A DNA stretch of 64,000 bases from Eggerthella lenta DSM 2243 (lineage in GTDB: Bacteria > Actinomycetota > Coriobacteriia > Coriobacteriales > Eggerthellaceae), in the NCBI RefSeq assembly GCF_000024265.1, contig NC_013204.1:914180-978179 (forward strand), in the 5' to 3' direction. Under the pieces are notes generated by a model that worked only from the letters and a program-made list of their open reading frames with translations, was not told the DNA's origin and made no database searches. Both the position numbers and the translations under genes were made by a program. Positions 17,729-26,132 of this stretch are shown one piece after another. Position 1 is the first letter of the stretch, and each line of letters begins with the position of its first letter.

Positions 17729-18658
17729 GTGAAAAGCATAGTAGGCAAGTCCGTGACCGTCGTGCTTCTGCTGGCCGTTGCGAGCGGGCTGGCCGCTTGG
17801 CTCGTGTTCGGCGACAAGATATCGGCGGCGCTTTCCGGTGAGCCTCAGACCGTTTCGCCGCTGACCGCTCCCGTGGAGCGAGGATCCGTGCAGCAGACCG
17901 TCACCGGCGTTGGCGAGGTGAAGCCGCTGGAAACCGTGAAGCTCAGGCCTGCGGACAGCTGGCATTGGCTGCAATCGTTCGACGCGCCGCTTAACAAGCG
18001 CGTTGCTGCAGACGAGACGCTGGTGACCTACGCCAACGGCGAGAAGTGGGCGGCTCCGTACGACCTCGTGGTCACCTCGCGCGAGCTTCCGGAGAAAAAC
18101 AAAGGCGCCGTGACGAAGGACGACCACTATATCGAGGTGCAGCGCATCGACACGGTGTCGGTCACCATGGAGGTTTCCGAGAAGGATCTGGGGCTTTTGT
18201 CCGAAGGGCAAAGCGTGAAGGTGAAGCTGGGATCCGATAACGGCCGCGAGTACGACGGAACCATCTCCAACATCAACGAGGTGGGTACGTACGGCGCGAC
18301 GGGCTCCAAGTTCACGGTCACGGTCAAAGTGCCCAACGACGGCAGCATCAAGCTGGGGATGTCGGCCAACCTGTCCATCACCGTTGCGGAAGCCTCCGAC
18401 GTGCTCACGGTGCCGGTGAGCGCCGTGATCGGCGCGGGCGACGACAAGTTCGTCCAGGTGTACGATCTCGCATCCGGCGAGCAGCGTGCGGAGCCGGTGA
18501 CCACGGGCATATCCAACGGCACCATGGTCGAGGTGTCGGGCGAGGGTCTGAAGGAAGGCGATCTCGTGGTTCTCAACGAGGCAGAGCCTGCGGGCGGCGG
18601 CTTCTCGGAAGGCGATGCCGAAGAGGGGCCTATAACCGTGACTCCGGTGTTAGAGTAG
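17729..18658 (+). CDS. Membrane-fusion (MacA/HlyD-like) export adaptor
   Basis: A 309-residue periplasmic-adaptor-type protein anchored by an N-terminal membrane helix (about 5-27). A beta-barrel/lipoyl-like region is visible (RGSVQQTVTGVGEVKPLETVKL, then SEGQSVKVKLGSDNGREYDGTISNI) and a C-terminal domain (VLTVPVSAVIGAGDDKFVQVYD). Long alpha-helical hairpins are absent, as usual in Gram-positive adaptors. The start is GTG 17729 with AGAAAGGA upstream. It lies 10 bases before the ABC ATPase gene. Together they form a MacAB-like exporter for an amphipathic molecule, probably controlled by the divergent two-component system. Confidence 0.88.
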   Translation: MKSIVGKSVTVVLLLAVASGLAAWLVFGDKISAALSGEPQTVSPLTAPVERGSVQQTVTGVGEVKPLETVKLRPADSWHWLQSFDAPLNKRVAADETLVTYANGEKWAAPYDLVVTSRELPEKNKGAVTKDDHYIEVQRIDTVSVTMEVSEKDLGLLSEGQSVKVKLGSDNGREYDGTISNINEVGTYGATGSKFTVTVKVPNDGSIKLGMSANLSITVAEASDVLTVPVSAVIGAGDDKFVQVYDLASGEQRAEPVTTGISNGTMVEVSGEGLKEGDLVVLNEAEPAGGGFSEGDAEEGPITVTPVLE

Positions 18659-18668
18659 GCGGTCGGCG

Positions 18669-19355
18669 ATGATCCTCTTGGAGAGCGTTTCCAAAACCTA
18701 CGAGATGGGCGAAGGGGTCGTTCGCGCCCTCGATCATGTGGATCTTCAAGTCGACCAAGGCGATTTCCTCGCTATCGTGGGGCCGTCCGGATCTGGCAAG
18801 TCGACGCTGATGAACATCCTCGGGCTGCTCGACGTGCCCGACGAGGGTCGCTACCTGCTCGACGGCATGGATGTCGGGGCTTTGTCCGACAATCGGCTAG
18901 CCTCCATCCGCAACGAAAAGATAGGGTTCGTGTTCCAAAGCTTTAATCTGCTGGGCAAGCTCACGGCGCTCGAGAACGTGAAGCTGCCGCTGAGCTATGC
19001 CGGGGTACGCCTGAAAGAGGCCGACGCCCGTGCCCGCAAGCAGCTCGCGCTCGTGGGTCTCGAAGGGCGCGAGCACCACCTGCCGAACCAGCTGTCCGGA
19101 GGCCAGCAGCAGCGCGTGGCCATCGCCCGTGCGTTGGTGTGCGAGCCGGAGATCATCCTGGCCGACGAGCCCACCGGCGCGCTCGATTCGCGCACCGGCG
19201 TGGAGATCATGGAGCTGTTCAAGAGCCTGCACGCCGAGGGCCAGACGGTTATCCTCATCACGCACAACCAGGAGCTCGCCGACGAGGCGCAGCGTGTTGT
19301 GCGCATTGCTGACGGCTTGATACAGGAAATGGAAAGGGGTTCGCATGCGGTATAG
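18669..19355 (+). CDS. ABC transporter ATP-binding protein (MacB/LolD type)
   Basis: A 228-residue ATPase. Walker A is GPSGSGKST (about 37-45), the Q loop is FVFQSFNLLGKLTALENV, the signature is LSGGQQQR and Walker B is ILADEPTGALD, followed by the H-loop ILITHN. Its length and the EPTGALD form are typical of LolD/MacB-class exporters working with FtsX-like permeases. The stop overlaps the permease start by 11 bases. Confidence 0.95.
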   Translation: MILLESVSKTYEMGEGVVRALDHVDLQVDQGDFLAIVGPSGSGKSTLMNILGLLDVPDEGRYLLDGMDVGALSDNRLASIRNEKIGFVFQSFNLLGKLTALENVKLPLSYAGVRLKEADARARKQLALVGLEGREHHLPNQLSGGQQQRVAIARALVCEPEIILADEPTGALDSRTGVEIMELFKSLHAEGQTVILITHNQELADEAQRVVRIADGLIQEMERGSHAV

Positions 19356-20508
19356 TCAATTGGCGCGAACTGCCGTTCAGGCTGTGTTCGGCAACGGGTT
19401 GCGCTCGGCTCTGACCATGCTGGGTCTCGTCATCGGCATTTCGTCGGTCATCATCCTCGTGGGCATCGGCGACGGGACGAACCGGCAGGTGAGCGAAAAG
19501 ATGAAAGCTCTCGGCGGAGACGCGCTGTCGGCTTACCTGTTCGACGGCGACATGGGCTACAACGACCTTTCGGGCATGAACGACCTCGGTGCCGTGGATG
19601 GCGTGGCGCCCTCGAAGTCCCTGATGAATAAGCTTTCGGTGGGCACGACGGTTGCTAACAAGGCGTTCGTGGAGGCCACCGACGAGCACTACCTGCACGT
19701 GCGCAACCTCAAATTGCAGGAAGGCCGCAACTTGAGCGCTGTCGACCGGGAGAATCGTAGCAAGGTCATCGTGCTGGGCTCCGATGTGGCGAGGACGCTG
19801 CTTGGCTCGGCCGACGGCGCGGTCGGCCGTACCGTCAAGCTCGACGGCGATGAGTTCACCGTGGTCGGCGTGCTGCAGAACCAGGGCCAGTCGATGGGGC
19901 TCAATACGGGCAACGTTGCTCTCGTTCCCTTCTCTACTGCCGTGAGCATGGGGGAGAGCGGCACGATCACTTCTTTCTACGCGAAAGCGCGCGGCGAGGA
20001 CGCCATCGAGGCGGCGAAAGGGGAGATAGGCTCGTACCTCACGGGCACGGCGCATATTCCCCCCGGACGTTTCGACATCATCTCCCAGGACGAGATGCTG
20101 CGGGCCGGCAACGAGATCGACGGCACCATGACTTTGCTGTTGGCGGGCATCGCGGGCATATCGCTTGTGGTTGCGGGCATCGGCGTGATGAACGTGATGC
20201 TGGTGTCGGTGACCGAGCGCACCCGCGAAATCGGCATCAAGAAAGCTCTGGGCGCGCGCCGCTTCGACATCCTCGTGCAGTTTCTGCTCGAAGCCCTCGT
20301 GCTCAGCATCATCGGAGGCGTTCTGGGCATCGCGGCGGGCATCGCGCTGGGACTGCTCATGGGCACCGTGGGGCTGGCGTTCGTGGTGTCGTGGGGCGTG
20401 GTGGCGGTTGCCGTTGCAGCAGCCACGGCCATCGGCCTGGTGTTCGGCATCTTCCCCGCCTACCGGGCGTCCCGCAAGAACCCCATCGAGGCTTTGCGCA
20501 CCGAATAA
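19345..20508 (+). CDS. MacB-like ABC permease (FtsX family)
   Basis: A 387-residue permease with the FtsX/MacB topology. TM1 spans about 20-40 (GLRSALTMLGLVIGISSVIILVGIG). A large extracytoplasmic MacB core domain follows (about 45-255), then three C-terminal membrane segments (about 258-375) with the conserved VTERTREIGIKKALGARRFDI loop. It ends FPAYRASRKNPIEALRTE, which is characteristic of this family. It is the last gene of the export operon, and a hairpin follows 40 bases after the stop. Confidence 0.94.
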   Translation: MRYSQLARTAVQAVFGNGLRSALTMLGLVIGISSVIILVGIGDGTNRQVSEKMKALGGDALSAYLFDGDMGYNDLSGMNDLGAVDGVAPSKSLMNKLSVGTTVANKAFVEATDEHYLHVRNLKLQEGRNLSAVDRENRSKVIVLGSDVARTLLGSADGAVGRTVKLDGDEFTVVGVLQNQGQSMGLNTGNVALVPFSTAVSMGESGTITSFYAKARGEDAIEAAKGEIGSYLTGTAHIPPGRFDIISQDEMLRAGNEIDGTMTLLLAGIAGISLVVAGIGVMNVMLVSVTERTREIGIKKALGARRFDILVQFLLEALVLSIIGGVLGIAAGIALGLLMGTVGLAFVVSWGVVAVAVAAATAIGLVFGIFPAYRASRKNPIEALRTE

Positions 20509-20549
20509 GCTGCGCCGCCCGATCGCTTACAAGTCGCCGCGCCTCGCAA

Positions 20550-20584
20550 GAACGGTCCTGCCGCAGCATGCTGCAGGACCGTTC
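20550..20584 (+). terminator. Probable terminator after the export operon
   Basis: GAACGGTCCTGC and GCAGGACCGTTC form a 12-bp perfect stem with an 11-base loop. The downstream run is weak (GCGTTT), so termination may be partial. Confidence 0.65.
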
Positions 20585-20622
20585 GCGTTTAGGAATTCGA
20601 ACATGCGAAAATTTTGCAGCGG

Positions 20623-21390
20623 TTAATCGAGCCGGTACGTATCCCTTATCAGCTCGATGATGTCCTCGTAGGATGCGGAGATCCCCAACTGCCTCATGTT
20701 CGCATCGTCGTCGGAGATCTTGTCGCAGAACTCCGACATGTCTGCCCTGATCGTCGGAGCTAGTTCTACGTGCTGGCCGGGCTTCAGGATCTGAGCCAAC
20801 CTGAGCACGTCGTTCTTATGTTTTCTAAGATCTCGAGAGTCCACATGCTCTCCGATCGCCTTTCTTTGGGAGAGGTCGAGGAACGCTTTCGCCTTGAACG
20901 GTATGAGGCCGGTTTCGCCGAGCACGGCGATGCCGTCCACGATCTCGCATCTTCCCTTCATGAACCTGTAATAGTCTTCGTCGAGGAGGATGGCCGAAAG
21001 GCTCGATACCTCGTCATCGAGGGGCATCGGGGCCACGACGATTCCAGCGTCCTCGTCGATGAAGTCGGGCGCGGCGCTGAAGAGCTCTATCATGACGGGG
21101 AATCCAGGATCGGTCGGCTCGGTGAAGCGGTAGAAGTGGGCACGCGCCGACCCTTTCCATCCACAGCTGTAGCCTCCCGCCCTCACGAGCCTCCATACCG
21201 CTGCGGCAGCCTCCGGAAGGCGTCCTTCGACCAGGAGGACCATGTCGATGTCCTTGGTGGCGCGGAACTCGAGATCGGCATCCTCCAGCAAGACCTCGCA
21301 TGCAGTGCCGCCGATGACCGCGTAGCTGTCCTCGAGCCCCACCATGTGCTCTTTGAACCGATCCAGTCCTCTGACTCCGCGTGCTACCAT
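20623..21390 (-). CDS. Nucleotidyltransferase, probable toxin of a type IV-like module
   Basis: A 255-residue protein of the nucleotidyltransferase superfamily that includes AbiEii and MNT-type enzymes. The N-terminal segment YAVIGGTACEVLLED then RATKDIDMVLLVEG carries the GG..A...R.T.DiD pattern expected for metal and NTP binding. The start at 21390 has a strong GAGGAGG ahead of it and overlaps the end of the upstream winged-helix gene by seven bases, so the pair is translationally coupled. In AbiE-like modules the NTase modifies a nucleic acid or protein target and the HTH partner represses and neutralises it. That role is inferred here from arrangement and motifs. Confidence 0.72.
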   Translation of the reverse strand: MVARGVRGLDRFKEHMVGLEDSYAVIGGTACEVLLEDADLEFRATKDIDMVLLVEGRLPEAAAAVWRLVRAGGYSCGWKGSARAHFYRFTEPTDPGFPVMIELFSAAPDFIDEDAGIVVAPMPLDDEVSSLSAILLDEDYYRFMKGRCEIVDGIAVLGETGLIPFKAKAFLDLSQRKAIGEHVDSRDLRKHKNDVLRLAQILKPGQHVELAPTIRADMSEFCDKISDDDANMRQLGISASYEDIIELIRDTYRLD

Positions 21391-22340
21391 AAATCCTCCT
21401 CGTCGAACAGGCTGTTCAGCTCCTTCTCGACCCGCTCGTCTCCGCTGTCGGCAAGCGAGAGGGCCAGCGACACGTCGTCGATGTCCTTTCCGCCGGTGAC
21501 GAGCGGCTCGTACGTCCATACTTGGAGCTCGATCGTGTCATTATCGTCGATCTCGCCTATGAGCACCTCCGAGAAGGACAGGTCTTTGAGTCTCTTTCTA
21601 GATACCGCCTTGCGTCTGATCGGCGGCACGGCGAGCATTGACCGCACCGCCAGGGCGGTCTCGCCGGCATCGGGCAGCGCGTTTAGCGCCGCGTTGCGCT
21701 CGACATGAAGGATGCCGCTCACAGGGGAGGACAGCAACGGCTTCGCCGCCCTCAGCAGTTTGCCCGAGTCGCGTTCGCGTTCGAGCAGCATCGACCTTCC
21801 ACTTTTCGAGCGGACGACGAGCCCCTGCTCGTCGAGCTCGGCCAGAGCTCTCGAAGCGTCGCTCGGCGTGAGACCGGCGACCTCCCTCAGCTCCGCAGCG
21901 CTTTCGACCTCGGGATGCGCGACGAGGGTGACGAAGGCCGCTTGCGCCCTGGAGGATAGGCGGCCCCCCCGGCGGTACCTCCGGGGCTCTCTCGATGTCG
22001 CTGCAAAGGCCAAGAAGGGGAGGAAGGCCTGCACGCCAGGAACGACGAAAGGCACGCCTTGCACGACGAGCGCTTTTCTCTGCCTCGCGTCTAGGGTTTC
22101 GCTGACAATGACAACGGGCAGGTCGGTGTATCTGCCCAGCTGATTGTGCACCCTCTTGATGTCCGGGAGGCCGTCCTCGTTCTCCATCTTCGCAGCTACG
22201 AACGCGATGCCTTCGAACACGCATCGAGCGTACGATGCCGAGCGCGAAAGAAAGAGCGGCAAGTTGGCATCGGGAAGCCACTCACCGTATTCGATCTTCA
22301 AGCCAAGCGTTTCGTTCAGGTATTTTCTTAGCTCATCCAT
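21384..22340 (-). CDS. Winged-helix protein, probable antitoxin/regulator of the NTase
   Basis: A 318-residue protein. Residues about 120-190 form a MarR-like winged helix (SSRAQAAFVTLVAHPEVESAA, LREVAGLTPSDASRALAELDEQGLVVRSKSGR). The N-terminal 110 residues show an alpha/beta pattern with DLPVVIVSETLDARQRKALVVQGVPFVVPG, as seen in long HTH proteins coupled to nucleotidyltransferases. It overlaps the NTase gene that follows. The 103 bases upstream are strongly AT-rich and contain repeated TTGAATA-type sequences, a plausible autoregulatory promoter. The same-strand NACHT gene ends just upstream, so all three could share control. Confidence 0.65.
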   Translation of the reverse strand: MDELRKYLNETLGLKIEYGEWLPDANLPLFLSRSASYARCVFEGIAFVAAKMENEDGLPDIKRVHNQLGRYTDLPVVIVSETLDARQRKALVVQGVPFVVPGVQAFLPFLAFAATSREPRRYRRGGRLSSRAQAAFVTLVAHPEVESAAELREVAGLTPSDASRALAELDEQGLVVRSKSGRSMLLERERDSGKLLRAAKPLLSSPVSGILHVERNAALNALPDAGETALAVRSMLAVPPIRRKAVSRKRLKDLSFSEVLIGEIDDNDTIELQVWTYEPLVTGGKDIDDVSLALSLADSGDERVEKELNSLFDEEDLW

Positions 22341-22443
22341 ATAGTTTCACCAAAATTGAATAGTTTTGAATAAAGTGCAATTATACATTATTATTGAAAA
22401 TTAGAGTGATAGACCGAAGTTCAAGTGATTTGACGCTGTTTTC

Positions 22444-25359
22444 TCATTCGTCGTACGCTATAACTTTTGAAACGTCCGCACCGCATTCGTGGAGTGTTTT
22501 GATGTCCTTCTTCAGCACCTTCGCCTTGTCGAGGATCGCGTTTTCGAGATTGCATCCCTTGAGTTCGGCATACCGAAGATCAGCCTCGCGGAGGATGGCC
22601 CCTCCCATATTTGAGCCCCTCATTTTCGCCCATCCAAATTCTGCCTCTATGAGCTTTGCGAACCGCAAATCCGCATCTTCGAGGTGGGCGTGCTGGAATT
22701 TCGCCCCCTCCAACTCTGCTCCTAGCAAGTGGGCGTTCTCGAGGTGGGCGTGATCGAAGTGCGCTCCATGAAGAGTGGCTTTTTCCAGGGACGCGTGTTC
22801 GAAATGGGCATATGAGCATTTCGCGTCAACGAGTCGGGCGTCATTGAAATTCGCATGCTTCATATCCGCGTTGACTACGATGGTGTTATCAAGCATTGCT
22901 CCGGTGAATATTGCGTGTTCCATGAACGAATTGGACATATCCGACGAACTGAGTTGCGCGAAAGGCAGCGTCAGAATGTATTCATCTTCCCCGCTCTCTA
23001 TGATCGGCTCAAGACCATTGAAGAAAGAAGAAACGTTGCTTTCCCATGCAAACACACCGATCCCTCCCAACCATTGTAACAATAGGTTGAAAGATACGCC
23101 CATCCTCTCGCCAGTCACTTTGGCAGCGCAGCTGTGTAGCGCCAGAATGTTCCCCTGGACGTTGCGAATGGATGATAACTTTGTCGAAAACAGTGTTCCG
23201 TTTCTTTCCTTATCAAAAAACGTCTCATCGAAGCTGTATTCCAATAGGGATTCCATGAATAACGACATCATGTATTTTTGAAGCGAGGCGGCTTTCTTTT
23301 TGGTGAACAGAGAGAGTTCGGCCCTTATGAACGATAGCGTGTTGTCCGTGAGTTCCGAACAGCCCAGCATGTCGTAAAGCTTTGGCATCGATGTGATGGG
23401 GCAAACTTTCCTGTCGAGCATTTTGGTCAACTCGCCGACGATGCGGCGCGATACGAGGTACTCCATGAAACTGTAATGAACGAACTCGTAACTCTCCTCG
23501 CCGTTTTTGTTTCTTAGGTGAAAGTAACCAGCGATTATATTATCCTTGATGCGCGCCTCGCTTTTGAAGCAATCAAAGGCTTCTTTAGCGCGTTCGCTCC
23601 CGCATTCGTTTTTCAAGGGCTTTAAATCCGTGATAGATCCGCCGTTGTGCCATGCCATAATAGCAGCGGCCTCCATGAACTCGAGATACCCCGCCACGTC
23701 CGCTGCGCGTGTTCTGCTATGTATTTTCGCCTTTCCTTGCGCGTGATCGTAATTCCGGTTTATCACGCCCTTAAGCAAAGTTCCGTACACCTCGGCGCGG
23801 TTGGGTGCAGCCGTCTCGAGAATATTCTTTGCGAACACGGCTATCAGATGGTTGAGGATAGGCTGGGCCGATAACTTCACTTCGTCGTCCCACTTGAAAA
23901 TCTTTTCCATCGTCGAGCTCATATCCCTACCAAGTCTCTCTCCGTAGTTCGTCCACCAAGTAATCCTTTTATCTTCACAAAGGAGGAAGTCTGGGTCGCA
24001 AATGTCGCCTAACTCACTTTCGGAGCAAACGTAGGGAAGCAGCTCGAGTCGAATCGGCTTGCACTCTTTTGGAGATACTTCTTTTTTCATATCTCGAAGC
24101 AGTGTGGTCCTTGAAGTGACGAGGACTCTGGTTGGGAAGGAGGCTTCGCTGCAACGCTGTCCGTATCGAAGTATGGATCCCAGGAGACCCCATGCTGCCT
24201 TTTTGCTCTTAGGTCCTCGCGCTGCATATTCATCGAGTCCATCGAATATGAGAACCAGAGGCTTGCTCGTTGGAAGCTTCGAAACAACGAAGTCGCGACC
24301 GGGCAACGATAGGATGTATTTCACGACGAGGGCCTCGATATCGTCGATTTGCGAATCCGTCGCCACGTCTTTGAGGCTGATGTAAGCAACGTTGACCTCT
24401 TCGGTTTTGGCCAGTGTTTTAGAAAGGCGCCTGGCAACGGTGGATTTTCCGCTTCCGGGATCTCCGGAAAGAACAAGGACAGGGTTGTGGTCGTCCCTAA
24501 AATCGGGCGTTTCCAGCCACTGCGCGATACGCTCATCTACTGAAACGACTAAGCTTACTGTATCGGTGAAAGTTGAGGTATGGCTATGCTCGATAGGCCA
24601 ATGGGCAACGGATGCCTCTGCAACGGTTTCGGGAAACAACTGGATTTCTAAACGATTATTACTCTCGATGAGATCGAAGAGGCGGCCATGGGAATCTTGG
24701 TGTGGAGGATAAAACGTGGCCTCCGCAGTCTCGATGGCGTTGAGCGGTATGTAGAGCTCGTCGACGGTGAATTTGGTGCCTATCGCCGTCATGGATTGGG
24801 AAGCAAGGAAATCCTGGTACTTCAGCCACTCACGATCGGTCGCGAGTGTTGGATCTAGGGCGTAGATTATCTCAGTCGTTTGCCGGTCGACCGTCTCTTC
24901 TCCGTATGTTACCGTCATGTTGACGACGGTTCTGTCGTCGTCGTTTAGATGCCCAAATCTCAGTTTGAGACAGTAATCGAATGCGATGCTTATCGCTTCG
25001 GCTATGGATTCCGCCTTGTCCTCGCCGCCTTTGAAACCGAATTTTCTTTGACCTTCAAGGAGGAGCGCTTCGATTCGCGAATCCCTTTCCTCTTTCGTCT
25101 CCAGTGCCGAGTCGTAGATATACTCGGTCTCTTCGCCGAGCCAGTCGCAAAACGACAAGCCGTTTTCATCGAGGCCTACATCGGCTGCTTGCTCAAGCGC
25201 TGACCTCAGATCTGAGGTCAGGTTGTCGAGCGCACCTGAAAGCGATTCCTTTGTTTTGGCCTTTTTGCGTCCTTGTTCAGCCCATTGCGTTGTCTTGGCG
25301 ACGAACTCAGAGATGAATGCAGAAACAACCGAAGAAACGGTAACCGCTTCACCAAACAT
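22444..25359 (-). CDS. NACHT (STAND) NTPase with C-terminal pentapeptide repeats
   Basis: A 971-residue protein of the bacterial NLR-like class. The N-terminal ~285 residues show no recognised effector domain. The NACHT core has Walker A GDPGSGKST at 299-307 and Walker B with the NACHT-type acidic patch LVLIFDGLDEYA at 368-379, then SRTTLL as sensor 1. A helical middle region follows (about 480-800). Residues about 803-945 are tandem A(N/D/H)LxxA-type pentapeptide repeats, predicted to fold as a right-handed beta helix. Many bacterial NACHT proteins sense phage components through the C-terminus and trigger abortive infection; that role is inferred. Codon use is much less GC-biased than in neighbouring core genes, a sign of transfer. 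Confidence 0.88.
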   Translation of the reverse strand: MFGEAVTVSSVVSAFISEFVAKTTQWAEQGRKKAKTKESLSGALDNLTSDLRSALEQAADVGLDENGLSFCDWLGEETEYIYDSALETKEERDSRIEALLLEGQRKFGFKGGEDKAESIAEAISIAFDYCLKLRFGHLNDDDRTVVNMTVTYGEETVDRQTTEIIYALDPTLATDREWLKYQDFLASQSMTAIGTKFTVDELYIPLNAIETAEATFYPPHQDSHGRLFDLIESNNRLEIQLFPETVAEASVAHWPIEHSHTSTFTDTVSLVVSVDERIAQWLETPDFRDDHNPVLVLSGDPGSGKSTVARRLSKTLAKTEEVNVAYISLKDVATDSQIDDIEALVVKYILSLPGRDFVVSKLPTSKPLVLIFDGLDEYAARGPKSKKAAWGLLGSILRYGQRCSEASFPTRVLVTSRTTLLRDMKKEVSPKECKPIRLELLPYVCSESELGDICDPDFLLCEDKRITWWTNYGERLGRDMSSTMEKIFKWDDEVKLSAQPILNHLIAVFAKNILETAAPNRAEVYGTLLKGVINRNYDHAQGKAKIHSRTRAADVAGYLEFMEAAAIMAWHNGGSITDLKPLKNECGSERAKEAFDCFKSEARIKDNIIAGYFHLRNKNGEESYEFVHYSFMEYLVSRRIVGELTKMLDRKVCPITSMPKLYDMLGCSELTDNTLSFIRAELSLFTKKKAASLQKYMMSLFMESLLEYSFDETFFDKERNGTLFSTKLSSIRNVQGNILALHSCAAKVTGERMGVSFNLLLQWLGGIGVFAWESNVSSFFNGLEPIIESGEDEYILTLPFAQLSSSDMSNSFMEHAIFTGAMLDNTIVVNADMKHANFNDARLVDAKCSYAHFEHASLEKATLHGAHFDHAHLENAHLLGAELEGAKFQHAHLEDADLRFAKLIEAEFGWAKMRGSNMGGAILREADLRYAELKGCNLENAILDKAKVLKKDIKTLHECGADVSKVIAYDE

Positions 25360-25862
25360 TGCGAAACCCCTTTAGCGCAGGATCAAATAACTAACCTAGC
25401 AAGTTATGTTATCACGTTGAAGAGGTTCTGTCTGATACGCGGATGCCGATCTCGCTTACTGTGCCGAAAAACGGGTTGTCGTGAGAAAAAATCTGGCGTC
25501 GGTGGCCGAAGCGTAGAGGATCGCACTTGTGTTTCCGGATGCCGAAAGAGCATGTAGCGAATGCCCAGTGCGATCTTGTGCTCGGCGCTTCTCGGAGCGC
25601 ACTTGTCGCTCATGAATCAGCGTATTCGAGAATACCATCACGTTTTTTGGGGCCACACAGCAAATTGAAGGAAGTCGCTTCAACGCCTTGTCGTTGGGGA
25701 TGAATCAAATCGAGAGCGGCAGTGCACTGTCCGCCTTCTCGTTGTACATCGGCGCTCTTCATGATCCCCTCCGAAGCTGGTTCTTGATACTGATTTTTGT
25801 AGTCCCTATCTGTAAGCATCTAGCAAAGTTTATCTGCAGGCCATTATGTGGCAAAATATTGT
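25360..25862. other. Intergenic region without a supported gene
   Basis: About 500 bases between the divergent NACHT and XRE genes. Open frames of 60-95 codons exist on both strands, but none has a good ribosome-binding site or recognisable protein. The segment 25560-25610 is locally repetitive (GCGCTT, GAGCGCACTTGTCGCTC). The promoter of the minus-strand NACHT gene should lie near 25370-25420. Confidence 0.5.
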
Positions 25863-25891
25863 TTGGGCAATTTTTCAATTCAAAATATAAC
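25863..25891 (+). promoter_or_regulatory. Candidate promoter of the XRE/AAA/subtilase operon
   Basis: TTGGGC at 25863-25868 and TATAAC at 25886-25891 are separated by 17 bases in a very AT-rich stretch. This is 26 bases before the XRE start codon. Confidence 0.55.
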
Positions 25892-25916
25892 ATTTGATAC
25901 AGAGGTTAGAGCTATC

Positions 25917-26111
25917 ATGACTTTCGGCGAAATGGTCAAATACGCACGCAAACAACTGAGTATGACTCAAACTGAACTAGCAAAAGCGCTCGGCGTCAGC
26001 TTTGCGACGGTTAATCGATGGGAGAATGGGCAAGTGAATCCAAGTTCACTTGCCCAGAAAGCCTTTGAGGACTTTTGTGAGAGCAGTTTTATTAGCTTTC
26101 CTCGGGAATGA
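25917..26111 (+). CDS. XRE-family helix-turn-helix regulator
   Basis: A 64-residue DNA-binding protein made almost entirely of one Cro/CI-type HTH. It reads MTFGEMVKYARKQLSMTQTE and then LAKALGVSFATVNRWENG, with the canonical Q..LA..LGVS...V.RWE.G pattern. ATG 25917 gives the compact domain; the frame is open further upstream but without a start signal. It precedes the AAA ATPase gene by 21 bases on the same strand and probably represses this operon. It belongs with the adjacent ATPase/protease pair. Confidence 0.85.
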   Translation: MTFGEMVKYARKQLSMTQTELAKALGVSFATVNRWENGQVNPSSLAQKAFEDFCESSFISFPRE

Positions 26112-26132
26112 TACGTTTAGGGGGTGAGGCAG

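Noticed and set aside
22775..23281. A plus-strand 168-codon frame opposite the NACHT gene
   Set aside because: It lies wholly within the NACHT coding sequence in the opposite strand, with no ribosome-binding site or domain.
25404..25819. Several 60-75 codon frames between the NACHT and XRE genes
   Set aside because: They overlap in different frames, lack ribosome-binding sites and show no conserved features.
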